Assembly (NCBI GenBank): GCA_028287235.1
Contig: JAQBQB010000006.1
Location: forward strand, 62,001-126,000
Length of the DNA stretch: 64,000 nucleotides
Direction: 5' to 3'
Source of the DNA: Gemmatimonadota bacterium
GTDB taxonomy: Bacteria; Gemmatimonadota; Gemmatimonadetes; Gemmatimonadales; Gemmatimonadaceae
Positions within the stretch are counted from its first letter, which is position 1. Every line of letters begins with the position of its first letter. The translations under genes and the position numbers were made by a program. Under the pieces are notes generated by a model. The model worked only from the letters and a program-made list of their open reading frames with translations. It made no database searches and was not told the origin of the DNA. Shown here in pieces: positions 8,477-16,950 of the stretch.

Positions 8477-9180
8477 GACCGCCCCGCCGCGGCGCGTTCC
8501 TTCATGACGACCGCCGCGGTTCCGACCGCCGCGGTCGTGAGCAAGAACGGCAACAGCGGCGCATAGAGGTGCGCGTACACCAACAGCAGCCCGCCCGCGG
8601 CGGCGCCCGAGAATAAGGAGATGAGAATGCCGGCGAGCAGCCGTCGTTCGTCGATGGTCGCCGACCAGTGCGCGAAGTCGCCGAAGAGCAGGATGAACGC
8701 TCCGGTCGCCGCCGTCGACAGCACGCCCTCCACGTGCAGCGTTTGAACCGCGACGCTTTGCATTCCCATCGCCAACGCCCAGAGCGCGAGGAGAGCGCGC
8801 GTCACGCGCATCGTCGGCTCGCCGCCGTTCGCGAACCAGACGATCAGGAATGCAGCGTGCGGAATCAGCGACGCACTGAGGACGATCGTCGCCTGGTGCG
8901 GCCAGGTGCCCGGGTGTTCGGACGGCTTGACCATGCGCGTCGCGAGATAGACCCCGGCCGCGAATGCAGCCATCGGAATTGCCACGCTCACCACACCGGG
9001 GCCGCCCGCGCCCGCCACTCCCAGCCCGAGAAACGCAACGTTCCCCGTCATGAACGCCGAAAAGATTCTTCCCAACGCGAGGTAGCTGATGGCGTCCACA
9101 GCGCCCGACGACACCGTCAACGCGTTCAGCAGCAGATCGCGAATCCTGAGCTCGACCGCCTCATCGCCCCAAGTCGCCAC
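8470..9180 (-). CDS. DUF1275 (YoaK-like) membrane protein
   Basis: This 236-residue protein has about six hydrophobic helices. Its N-terminal half carries the DUF1275 hallmarks SGAVDAISYLALGRIFSAFM and TGNVAFLGLG, with MGMQSVAVQTL in the middle. Function is not established for the family, which is sometimes annotated as a transporter. The start lies 4 nt after the oxalate decarboxylase stop, so it is almost certainly the third gene of that operon. By context it may move oxalate, formate or another small anion, but that is an inference. The C-terminus is short and basic. Confidence 0.85.
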   Translation of the reverse strand: MATWGDEAVELRIRDLLLNALTVSSGAVDAISYLALGRIFSAFMTGNVAFLGLGVAGAGGPGVVSVAIPMAAFAAGVYLATRMVKPSEHPGTWPHQATIVLSASLIPHAAFLIVWFANGGEPTMRVTRALLALWALAMGMQSVAVQTLHVEGVLSTAATGAFILLFGDFAHWSATIDERRLLAGILISLFSGAAAGGLLLVYAHLYAPLLPFLLTTAAVGTAAVVMKERAAAGRSR

Positions 9181-9184
9181 GCGC

Positions 9185-10348
9185 TCACCCGCTGACCACC
9201 GGCATCTTGGCCAGCGGAATCCCGTTCAGCACCGACTCGTCGACGTGCAGGTGCGCCCGCACCAGCTCGTGCGGCGTGAGCTTCAGCCATTGCGCCAGCG
9301 AGACGTCGGCGAAGTGGTCGCTGCGGAAGATCTCGAGAAACCGCAGCGTGGTGTCGCCGATGTTCTCGACGTAGTGCGCCATTGGAAACGGCACGGCGCC
9401 CACGTCGCCCGCCTGGAAATTGAACGTGCGCGCATTGTTGGTCGACGCGAACACCGTCATCCGCGCTCGCCCCTCGATGTAGTACTGCCACTCGTCCACG
9501 TTCGGATGCCAGTGCACCTCGCGCATACCGCCCGGTTCGACTTCCACCAGCGCGGCCGCGATCGTCTTCGACGCCTTGAAGCGCGACGAGTCGGTGATGC
9601 GGACCGCGCCGCCCCGCATGCGCATCGGCTCCTGCGCCAGCATGCGGTAGCTGAACGACTCGGGCACCGGCCCTGCCCCGGCGATGCGATCGGACTCGAG
9701 CGGTCCCGGCATCGGCGCCTGGAAAATCCAGAGATCCTTCTGCGGAATGCGATCGAACGCACTCTCCGCTACGCCGAAGTTCTTCGCCAGAATGTCCTTC
9801 GGCGTGTGCGCCATCAAGTCGCTGAGCAGGAAGGTCTCCTCCTCGGAGAAGAATCCGTCGTCGAAGACGAGCAGAAACTCGCACCCGTCGTCACCGAGTC
9901 CCTGGATCGAGTGCGGAATGCCCGCCGGGAAGTACCAGAGATCTCCCTCGCCGACGTCGTCCTGAAACGCGTGGCCATCCTGATCGATCGCCGTGATCCG
10001 CGCGAGGCCTTTGAGCATGTAGGCCCACTCGGCCGCCTTGTGCCAGTGCATCTCGCGCACACCGCCGGGCGTGAGCCGCATGTTGACGCCCGCCACCTCG
10101 GTCGCGATGGGCAGCTCGCGCGCCGTCGTCTCCCGGCCCCAACCGCCATCGGACAGATGCATGTGACTGTCGGCGAACGACCATCGCAGGTTCGCGACCG
10201 TGCCGTGGTCCACCGACGGAGGCACCATCAGATCCGGGTTCTCGGCTTCCCGCGCCGGATTCGTCGGTCCGATGATGGTCGCACCTCGGGCGCCGCTGAT
10301 CGGCTGCCGTCGAACGGGGCGCTCGGTACGTTCGCGCTCGCGATTCAT
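9185..10348 (-). CDS. oxdC: Bicupin oxalate decarboxylase
   Basis: This 387-residue bicupin matches Bacillus OxdC along its whole length. Oxalate decarboxylase converts oxalate to formate and CO2 with Mn. Cupin 1 has HWHKAAEWAYM (~100) and GIPHSIQ; cupin 2 has HWHPNVDEWQYY (~277) and MAHYVENIGD. These supply the three-His-one-Glu metal set twice. The active-site lid, SENS in Bacillus, reads SEEE here. It keeps the proton-donor Glu that distinguishes decarboxylases from oxalate oxidases. No signal peptide is visible, so the protein is probably cytoplasmic. The ATG overlaps the end of the upstream oxidoreductase gene by 4 nt, so the two are co-translated. Confidence 0.93.
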   Translation of the reverse strand: MNRERERTERPVRRQPISGARGATIIGPTNPAREAENPDLMVPPSVDHGTVANLRWSFADSHMHLSDGGWGRETTARELPIATEVAGVNMRLTPGGVREMHWHKAAEWAYMLKGLARITAIDQDGHAFQDDVGEGDLWYFPAGIPHSIQGLGDDGCEFLLVFDDGFFSEEETFLLSDLMAHTPKDILAKNFGVAESAFDRIPQKDLWIFQAPMPGPLESDRIAGAGPVPESFSYRMLAQEPMRMRGGAVRITDSSRFKASKTIAAALVEVEPGGMREVHWHPNVDEWQYYIEGRARMTVFASTNNARTFNFQAGDVGAVPFPMAHYVENIGDTTLRFLEIFRSDHFADVSLAQWLKLTPHELVRAHLHVDESVLNGIPLAKMPVVSG

Positions 10349-12963
10349 GGATGATTCTCGGTTGGAAGAAATGTCTGCGCCGCCTCGATGCGGTCATAGT
10401 CGAACCGGCGCGCACTCGCCGACGGTGCAACGGTGATGATGACGTACTTCGACGTTGGCGTATTGCTGCGGTCCGCCACGCTGTTCACCGGGACGAGCAC
10501 GTTCGCTTCCGGGAAATAGGTCGCGGCGCATCGCCGCGGAATGTCGAACGGCACGACGATGAACGTCCGCGACGTGCGCGTCTCCCCCTCGAAGTGGCTC
10601 GTGAGATCGACGACCTGCTGCGCCTTCAGGCCGAGCTCGTCGACGTCCGCCGGGTTCATGAAGATCACGCGCCGCTCGTCGTGTATGCCGCGATACCGGT
10701 CCTGAAGTCCGTACACCGTGGTGTTGAACTGATCGTGGCTTCGCACCGACATCATCACGAGCTGGCCGGGCTCCAACTTCGTGCGCGGAATTGGGTGACA
10801 GGTGAACACCGCCTTGCCCGCGTGCGTCGACCACTCGCGCTTGTCGCGCGGCAGATTGGGGAGATAGAACCCGCCCGGCTCGCGCACTCGCGCGTTGAAG
10901 TCGCTGAAGCCAGGGACTACGCGCGCGACGTGATCGCGGATGCGATCGTAGTCGGCCACGAGCCCATCCCAATCCACGGTGGAGCGCGCCCCGAGCGTCG
11001 CCTTCGCCATGCGCGCCACGATCACCGGCTCGGCGAGCAGGTTGCCGTTTGGCGGATCGAGCCGGCCCTGCGACTTGCTCACGATGCCCATCGAGTTCTC
11101 GACGGTCACGAACTGGTCGCGTCCCGATTGCACGTCGCGCTCCGAGCGGCCGATCGTGGGAAGGATCAGCGCCTCCTCGCCGGTGACGAGGTGCGATCGG
11201 TTCAGCTTGATCGCGACATGTGCAGTGAGCACGCACCGCTTCATCCCGGCCGCGCCATACGCCGTGTCGGGCGTGGCCGAGAGGAAGTTGCCGCCCATGC
11301 CGAAGAAGACCTTCACCTTTCCGGCGTGCATCGCCCGAAGCGTTTCAACCGTGTCGTAGCCATGCTTCTGCGGCGGGTTGAAGTTGAACTCCTTGCCGAG
11401 CGCGCCGAGAAACTGCGGCGTCATCCGCTCCCACACGCCCATCGTCCGGTCGCCCTGCACGTTGCTGTGCCCACGCACGGGCAGCGCGCCAGCCCCACGG
11501 CGGCCGATCGCTCCCTTCAGTAGCAGCAGGTTCACGCATTCCTGAATCGAGCTCACCGCGTTCTTGTGCTGCGTGAGCCCCATCGCCCACGCGACGACCA
11601 GCCGGTCGGTGCTCATCACCACTCGCGCCGCGTCGGCGATCTGCTCGCGCGAGATGCCGCTCTCCTCGACGATCACGTTCCAGTCGGCCGCCCGCAGCTG
11701 CTCGACGTATGCGTTGTAACAGACGGTGTGCTCGCGGATGAACGCGTGGTCGAACACCGTGCCGGGCGCCGCGTCCTCGGCGGCGAGCATCTCCTTCATG
11801 ATGCCCTGAAGCACGGCGACGTCGCCGTTGATCCGGACCGGCAGATGGAGATCGGCGATCGGTGTGCTGCGATGGGTGAGCACCTGCAACACCTGTTGCG
11901 GATGTTGAAAGCGCACCAGCCCCGTTTCGCGAAGCGGATTGATCGCGATGATCTTCGCGCCGTTCTTCTTGGCGAGCTGCAACGCCGTCAGCATGCGTGG
12001 GTGACACGTTCCCGGATTGTGTCCGATGTCGATGAGTACGCCGGCCTGATGCACGTCGTCGAGTGTCGCCGTTCCCTTGCCGATGCCGATGGAATCGGTG
12101 AGCGCGGTGCCGCTCGACTCGTGACACATGTTCGAGCAGTCGGGCAGGTTGTTGGTGCCGAGCTGCCGCGCGAAGAGTTGGTAGAGAAAGGCCGTCTCGT
12201 TCGCAGTCCGGCCCGACGTATAAAACGCCGCCTCGTTCGGATCGCCGAGCGCGTTGAGCCTGTCGGCGATTAGAGAAAACGCATCGTCCCACGAGATCGG
12301 CTCGTAGTGCGTCGCATCCTTGCGGAGCACCATCGGCTGCGTGATCCGCCCCTGCTGGCCGAGCCAGTAGTCGCTTCGCTGCGAGAGCTCGGCCACGCTG
12401 TTGTCGCGGAAGAACTCGGGCGCGATGCGCTTGCGGGTGTTCTCTTCGCTCGCCGCCTTCGCGCCGTTCTCGCAGAATTCGGTGTGCGTGCGCTCGCCGT
12501 TCGGCGGATCGGGCCACGCACACCCCGGACAGTCGAACCCGTCGGTCTGATTGAGCTGGAGGAGCACCCGGGCTCCCTTCACCGCGCCGAGGTTCTTGTA
12601 CGCGAACTTGATCGACTCGACGATCGCAGGCACTCCGGCGGCGACTGTCGATCGTTTGCCGATCACGCCGTTCGTGCCGGTCAGCACTTCCGGCGCCATG
12701 GCCAGCAGCGGCTCGCCGTGGCTCGCTTCATCGCCCGCCACCGCGGAGGCATCGCCCTGCTCGGCGGTCATCTCGCTGCGGATCCGATGCTCGCTCGAGA
12801 GATCGACTTTCGCGATCTCCCACGAGTTCATCTGGCGATCCGAATGCCTGCCGTGGATCGCGCCGTGCTCGTGGTCCGTGGGGCCGCGGGCGGTGTGGTC
12901 CGAGGCCAGCTCGCGCTCGGTCGGGCGCGGCTTGTCGGTATCGGCGTCGGAGTTGGTCGCCAT
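10345..12963 (-). CDS. FdhF/YdeP-family molybdopterin oxidoreductase, probable formate dehydrogenase alpha
   Basis: This 872-residue molybdopterin oxidoreductase is of the FdhF/YdeP type. An iron-sulfur site is suggested by DGFDCPGCAWPD (~143) and a following FCENGAK Cys. The molybdenum ligand position is Cys in DCSNMCHESSG (~277), so no selenocysteine is needed. HNPGTCHPRM and RGHSNVQGDR are further family motifs. The first ~100 residues before IKFAYKNLG are an acidic, low-complexity extension, and the true start could be internal. YdeP itself has no proven reaction. Formate oxidation is inferred from the 4-nt overlap with oxalate decarboxylase, whose product is formate. No separate electron-transfer subunit gene is adjacent. 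Confidence 0.85.
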   Translation of the reverse strand: MATNSDADTDKPRPTERELASDHTARGPTDHEHGAIHGRHSDRQMNSWEIAKVDLSSEHRIRSEMTAEQGDASAVAGDEASHGEPLLAMAPEVLTGTNGVIGKRSTVAAGVPAIVESIKFAYKNLGAVKGARVLLQLNQTDGFDCPGCAWPDPPNGERTHTEFCENGAKAASEENTRKRIAPEFFRDNSVAELSQRSDYWLGQQGRITQPMVLRKDATHYEPISWDDAFSLIADRLNALGDPNEAAFYTSGRTANETAFLYQLFARQLGTNNLPDCSNMCHESSGTALTDSIGIGKGTATLDDVHQAGVLIDIGHNPGTCHPRMLTALQLAKKNGAKIIAINPLRETGLVRFQHPQQVLQVLTHRSTPIADLHLPVRINGDVAVLQGIMKEMLAAEDAAPGTVFDHAFIREHTVCYNAYVEQLRAADWNVIVEESGISREQIADAARVVMSTDRLVVAWAMGLTQHKNAVSSIQECVNLLLLKGAIGRRGAGALPVRGHSNVQGDRTMGVWERMTPQFLGALGKEFNFNPPQKHGYDTVETLRAMHAGKVKVFFGMGGNFLSATPDTAYGAAGMKRCVLTAHVAIKLNRSHLVTGEEALILPTIGRSERDVQSGRDQFVTVENSMGIVSKSQGRLDPPNGNLLAEPVIVARMAKATLGARSTVDWDGLVADYDRIRDHVARVVPGFSDFNARVREPGGFYLPNLPRDKREWSTHAGKAVFTCHPIPRTKLEPGQLVMMSVRSHDQFNTTVYGLQDRYRGIHDERRVIFMNPADVDELGLKAQQVVDLTSHFEGETRTSRTFIVVPFDIPRRCAATYFPEANVLVPVNSVADRSNTPTSKYVIITVAPSASARRFDYDRIEAAQTFLPTENHP

Positions 12964-13023
12964 GATGGTGAATCTCGGTCGTCCCGGCGACGCCGTCTTG
13001 AATCGGATTGTTGTGCGGAACGA

Positions 13024-13056
13024 CACGTCAAGCCGTACACATGTACTCTTGACGTG
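13024..13056. promoter_or_regulatory. 33-bp dyad between oxalate operon and sensor kinase gene
   Basis: CACGTCAAG (13024-13032) and CTTGACGTG (13048-13056) form a perfect 9-bp inverted repeat. Nested inside is a second one, GTACA-CA-TGTAC (13035-13046). Each outer arm contains an outward-facing TTGACG that could serve as a -35 element, one for the oxalate operon on the minus strand and one for the sensor kinase on the plus strand. No good -10 hexamer is obvious. The position and symmetry suggest a shared operator. Confidence 0.6.
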
Positions 13057-13085
13057 ACCATATGCTCCCCTGCCATCTTCGGACC

Positions 13086-16000
13086 ATGTTGCGGGCGTGC
13101 TCATCCCGAAGGACGGGACCGTGGTGGCGTGTCATCGTCTCGCTCGCCTGGCGAGCGGGAGCGATCGTCATCGCGCCGCCTATTGCCGCGCAGCAGCTGC
13201 CCTCGTCGGTCGCCGAGTATCAGCACGACCGCTGGCTGTTGCGCGACGGGCTGCCCGGCACTCGCGTCGAAGCGATTCTCCAGAGTCCCGACGGATATCT
13301 CTGGTTCTCCACGCTGAACGGACTCGTTCGTTTCGACGGCGTGCGCTTCTCGATCTTCGATCGAACCAATACACCCGCGCTCCGCGACGCCGACGCCTTC
13401 CCCACGCGTCCGCTGCTCGTCGATCGCCACGGTGTCATGTGGATCGGCACCACCGCGGGGCTCGTCCAATACGAGCACGGCGAGTTGCGCCATGTTCGCA
13501 ATTCGGGCGATGCGCGCGGTGCCAACGTCGGCGAGATCGCCGGCATGGTGGAGGATCGCGCCGGCACGCTCTGGGCGTACGACTCGTCCACCGTCGGCGG
13601 GTTGCTCGTGATGCGCGACGGCCGCTTCCAGCTTGCCGCGGAACGATCCGCGCTGCATCACCGCATCACGGCCCTGGCCGCGGACAAGAGCGGCGCGCTC
13701 TGGATCGGAACCTCGGGAGGCGGGGTCGTTCGAATGAGCGGCGCGACCGCCACGACGTTCACGACGCACACGGGGCTGCCCGACAATTTCGTGACGTCGC
13801 TCTTCGTCGCCGCCGACAGCACCGTCTGGGTCGGTACGGAGCGTGGATTCTCGCGCCTCGAGCATGGTGTGCTCGTGCCGCACTCGCTCGCCAGCCTCGG
13901 CGGCACGCGCGGCATGGTGCGAACGATCGCCGAAGCGCGGGACGGCGGGATCTGGCTCGGCACCGACGACTATGGGCTGCTTCGCTGGCGGAACGGCCAG
14001 CTCTCGTCGTACGCGATGCACGAGCAGTTCGTCTCCGATCTCACCGACAACCTCGTGACGTCGGTCTTCGTCGATCGCGAAGGGACCTTGTGGGCCGGCA
14101 CGGGCGTGGGCCTCGACGAGTTTCGGACGGCGAGCTTCGTGACGTTCAGCGCCGGCCAGGGCCTGCCGACGATGACACCCGGAGCGCTGCACTGGAGTGG
14201 CGACCAACTCTGGTTGGCGCCAAAGACAGGTGGGCTCGTGCACGGTACTCCGGGACGATTCGTCGCCGCGAGCCTTCGCGGGCTGGACGGAGTCCGCGTG
14301 TTCGGCATGGCGCCCGGCCGGGACGGAGGACTCTGGCTCTCGTCCACCGATGGAGTATTCCACTACCGCGACGGGACGGTGCAACGGCGGACTGCGCGCG
14401 ATGGACTCTCCGGTGGCTGGGTCCTCGCCGTGCTCGAGGATCGTGACGGGCGCATCTGGGCGGGTACGCTGGCCGGCGGTGTCCATCGCCTCGACAGTGC
14501 CGGCGCCAGGTCGTTCACTACTGCGAACGGCCTCGCCGGCGATCGCGTGCGCAGTCTCCTCGAAGACCGGCAGGGTGCGGTTTGGATTGGCACGGCCGAC
14601 GGCATCTCGCGAGTTCGCCATGATTCCGTTACCTCGTTCTTCACCGAGACACGGGGGCGCGGACCGAGTGTGACGTCGATCTACGAGGATCGCCGCGGCC
14701 GGCTCTGGTTCGGCACCTTCCGCGGATTGGCGCGGATCGTCGACGGCCGGGTAACGGTCATCGACCTGCACCACGGACTTCCCGGCGACGTGGTTGCCTC
14801 GATCACCGAAGACGACGACGACGGACTGTGGCTCAGCACCAGCCGCGGCATCGTCCGCATCTCCGCCGACGAAGCCGCCGCGGTGACCGAGGGACGCGCG
14901 CCCGCGGTGCACGCGACGACCTTCGGCACGCTCGACGGCTTGGTCTCGGCCACGCCAGTGTGGAGAGCACAACCCTCGTCGCTGCGCTCGCCCGACGGAA
15001 GGCTGTGGTTCTCGACGCCGCGCGGACTCGCCGTGTTCGATCCCAAACGCCTCGCGCACAACGCGGTTCCTCCGCCCGTACGCGTGGAGGAAGCGCTCGT
15101 CGATGGACAACCGGTGTCGCTGACCGCGCTGTCGCTACCGCCGCGCGCACGGCGGCTCGATCTGCGCTACACCGGGTTGAGCCTGCGCGCTCCGCAGCGC
15201 GTGCGCTTCCGGTACAGGCTCGAAGGGTTCGACACGAGCTGGGTCAACGCGGAGACCGCGCGGTCGGTATCGTACACGAACCTCGCGCCGGGTAACTATC
15301 GCTTTCGTGTCGTCGCAAGCAACGACGACGGCGTCTGGAACGAGCGAGGTGCCGCGCTCGACTTCCGCGTGCTTCCGTCGTTCTATCAAGCCGCATGGTT
15401 TCGCGCGCTGCTCGTGCTTGCCGCGCTGCTCGCGGGTTGGGGCGTCTTGCGTCTGCGCCAGAAACAGCTGGAACGGCGCTTCGCCCTCGTGCTCGCGGAG
15501 CGCAACCGCATGGCGCGCGAGATACACGACACGCTGCTCCAGGGATTCACCGGCATCACGCTACAGCTGCAGCCGGCGTCACGGCTCGTGATGGATGCGC
15601 CGGACCGCGCCCGCGAGCACATCGATCGCATCCTCGCGCTCGCCGACAAGACGCTGCTCGACGCGCGGCGGGCCGTGTGGGACATGCGCGCTCCGGCGCT
15701 TCAGAAGGACAGCCTCGCCGTGGCGTTCGAGGACGTCGTCCGCCACGCCGCCGACGGCAGCGGTTTGGCGGTCCGCATTCGCGTGGTTGGAAAACCGAGG
15801 CGCCTGTCGCCCGCGGCGGAGATGGCCCTGTTTCGTATCGGACAGGAAGCGGTGGCCAACGCTGTGAAGCACGCCAACCCCCGCACCGTGGACGTGGAGC
15901 TCACGTACGACCGGCGAGCCGTGCGACTCGTCGTGCGCGACGACGGCAGAGGGTTCGATCCCCTCGAGAGCTTCACCGGGGCCGGAGGACACTGGGGTCT

Positions 16001-16103
16001 CGTGGGTATGCGCGAGCGCGCCGATCAAGCCGGAGCACAGTTCACCATTACGAGCGCGTCGGGACGTGGAACCGAGATCATGGTCGCGGCCCGCATCCGG
16101 TGA
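13086..16103 (+). CDS. Beta-propeller (two-component regulator propeller) sensor histidine kinase, NarX/HisKA_3 type
   Basis: This protein of about 1005 residues starts at ATG 13086; an earlier in-frame start at 13062 is possible. A signal sequence ending near IAAQQL exports the sensor. About a dozen propeller repeats follow (SPDGYLWFST, DRHGVMWIGT, DRRGRLWFGT), then a Y_Y_Y Ig-like domain (RFRYRLEGFDTSW) and one membrane helix (~772-790). The cytoplasmic part has REIHDTLLQGFTGITLQLQ (His ~813) and the HATPase motifs NAVKHANP and DDGRGFD. This is the reg_prop/HisKA_3 design used to sense periplasmic ligands. The NarL-type regulator 82 nt downstream is the likely partner. Confidence 0.93.
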   Translation: MLRACSSRRTGPWWRVIVSLAWRAGAIVIAPPIAAQQLPSSVAEYQHDRWLLRDGLPGTRVEAILQSPDGYLWFSTLNGLVRFDGVRFSIFDRTNTPALRDADAFPTRPLLVDRHGVMWIGTTAGLVQYEHGELRHVRNSGDARGANVGEIAGMVEDRAGTLWAYDSSTVGGLLVMRDGRFQLAAERSALHHRITALAADKSGALWIGTSGGGVVRMSGATATTFTTHTGLPDNFVTSLFVAADSTVWVGTERGFSRLEHGVLVPHSLASLGGTRGMVRTIAEARDGGIWLGTDDYGLLRWRNGQLSSYAMHEQFVSDLTDNLVTSVFVDREGTLWAGTGVGLDEFRTASFVTFSAGQGLPTMTPGALHWSGDQLWLAPKTGGLVHGTPGRFVAASLRGLDGVRVFGMAPGRDGGLWLSSTDGVFHYRDGTVQRRTARDGLSGGWVLAVLEDRDGRIWAGTLAGGVHRLDSAGARSFTTANGLAGDRVRSLLEDRQGAVWIGTADGISRVRHDSVTSFFTETRGRGPSVTSIYEDRRGRLWFGTFRGLARIVDGRVTVIDLHHGLPGDVVASITEDDDDGLWLSTSRGIVRISADEAAAVTEGRAPAVHATTFGTLDGLVSATPVWRAQPSSLRSPDGRLWFSTPRGLAVFDPKRLAHNAVPPPVRVEEALVDGQPVSLTALSLPPRARRLDLRYTGLSLRAPQRVRFRYRLEGFDTSWVNAETARSVSYTNLAPGNYRFRVVASNDDGVWNERGAALDFRVLPSFYQAAWFRALLVLAALLAGWGVLRLRQKQLERRFALVLAERNRMAREIHDTLLQGFTGITLQLQPASRLVMDAPDRAREHIDRILALADKTLLDARRAVWDMRAPALQKDSLAVAFEDVVRHAADGSGLAVRIRVVGKPRRLSPAAEMALFRIGQEAVANAVKHANPRTVDVELTYDRRAVRLVVRDDGRGFDPLESFTGAGGHWGLVGMRERADQAGAQFTITSASGRGTEIMVAARIR

Positions 16104-16185
16104 TGCCGTTGCTACCGGTGAAGTCGCTGAATCGACTACACGATCGGGGGATTGTCTGGACTTGTCACCTGTGAGAAGGTTCTGA

Positions 16186-16818
16186 ATGACCGCGCCCACT
16201 CCCATTCGCGTGCTTGCCGCCGACGACCACCCGATGGTACGCGCCGGTCTTGCCGCGGTCATCGGCGACGAACCGGACATGCAGTTCGTGGCCGAAGCGG
16301 CGTCCGGCCGCGAGGCGGTAGAGTTGTATCGCGCGCATCAACCGGACGTCGTGCTCATGGACCTGCGGATGCCGGGCATGGACGGGTTGGCCGCCGCGCG
16401 CGCGATCATCGCGGAGTATCCCTCTGCGCGCATCGTCATGCTCACCAGCTATGACGGAGACGAGGACATCCACCGCGCGCTCGTCGCGGGGGCCAAAGGC
16501 TACATCCTCAAGGACATGCTGCGCACCCAGGTGCTCGCCACCATCCGCGCCGTGCACCGCGGCAACAAGGTCATTCCGGCGGAGGTGGCCGCGCGGCTGG
16601 CGGAGTTCGTGCCGCGGCTGCAACTGACGGAGCGCGAGCTCGAGGTGCTCGGCCTCGTGTCGAAGGGGTTGAGCAACAAGGAGATCGCGCGCGTCATCGG
16701 CCGCACCGAGGAGACGGTCAAAGCGCATCTCAAGAACGTCTTCGAGAAGCTTGGCGTGGCCGACCGCACCGAGGCCGTCATGCTCGCGGTCCAGCGCGGA
16801 ATCCTGCACGTCGACTGA
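16186..16818 (+). CDS. NarL/FixJ-family response regulator
   Basis: This 210-residue regulator has a receiver domain (acidic pocket ADDH at 12-15, phospho-acceptor Asp59 in VVLMDLRMPGMDG, Lys in KGYILKD). Its LuxR-type helix-turn-helix reads LTEREVL-like (LTERELEVLGLVSKG), then SNKEIARVIGRTEETVKAHL. It follows the propeller kinase and should be phosphorylated by it. NarL-type proteins bind inverted 7-mer sites. Candidate 7-2-7 sites occur just downstream at 16829 and at 2417, and the dyad at 13024 is another possible target. Confidence 0.94.
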   Translation: MTAPTPIRVLAADDHPMVRAGLAAVIGDEPDMQFVAEAASGREAVELYRAHQPDVVLMDLRMPGMDGLAAARAIIAEYPSARIVMLTSYDGDEDIHRALVAGAKGYILKDMLRTQVLATIRAVHRGNKVIPAEVAARLAEFVPRLQLTERELEVLGLVSKGLSNKEIARVIGRTEETVKAHLKNVFEKLGVADRTEAVMLAVQRGILHVD

Positions 16819-16828
16819 CCGTGCACAT

Positions 16829-16893
16829 CCCTCGTACGAGGTAGTCGCCGCCGCCTCGGTCGTGGCACGTGCGCGCGCCCCGTGCGAGGCAGT
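16829..16893. promoter_or_regulatory. Cluster of TACCTCG-like half-sites upstream of araC-type gene
   Basis: A 12-bp palindrome, CCTCGTACGAGG (16830-16841), sits within a 15-mer (16831-16845) that matches 12 of 15 bases of the repeat at 2421-2435. A second related 15-mer lies at 16879-16893. Both are in the 130-nt gap between the NarL-type regulator and the AraC-type gene. This would fit control of the AraC gene by the NarL-type regulator, but that is an inference. Confidence 0.35.
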
Positions 16894-16950
16894 AGAAGAC
16901 TACTCGGGCCGGTCATGTGCGGTCCGCGCGCCGCCGCTAGACTCGGCGTC

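Noticed and set aside
10345-12963. Selenocysteine formate dehydrogenase
   Set aside because: The position of the metal ligand is an ordinary Cys codon, and no in-frame TGA occurs in the gene.
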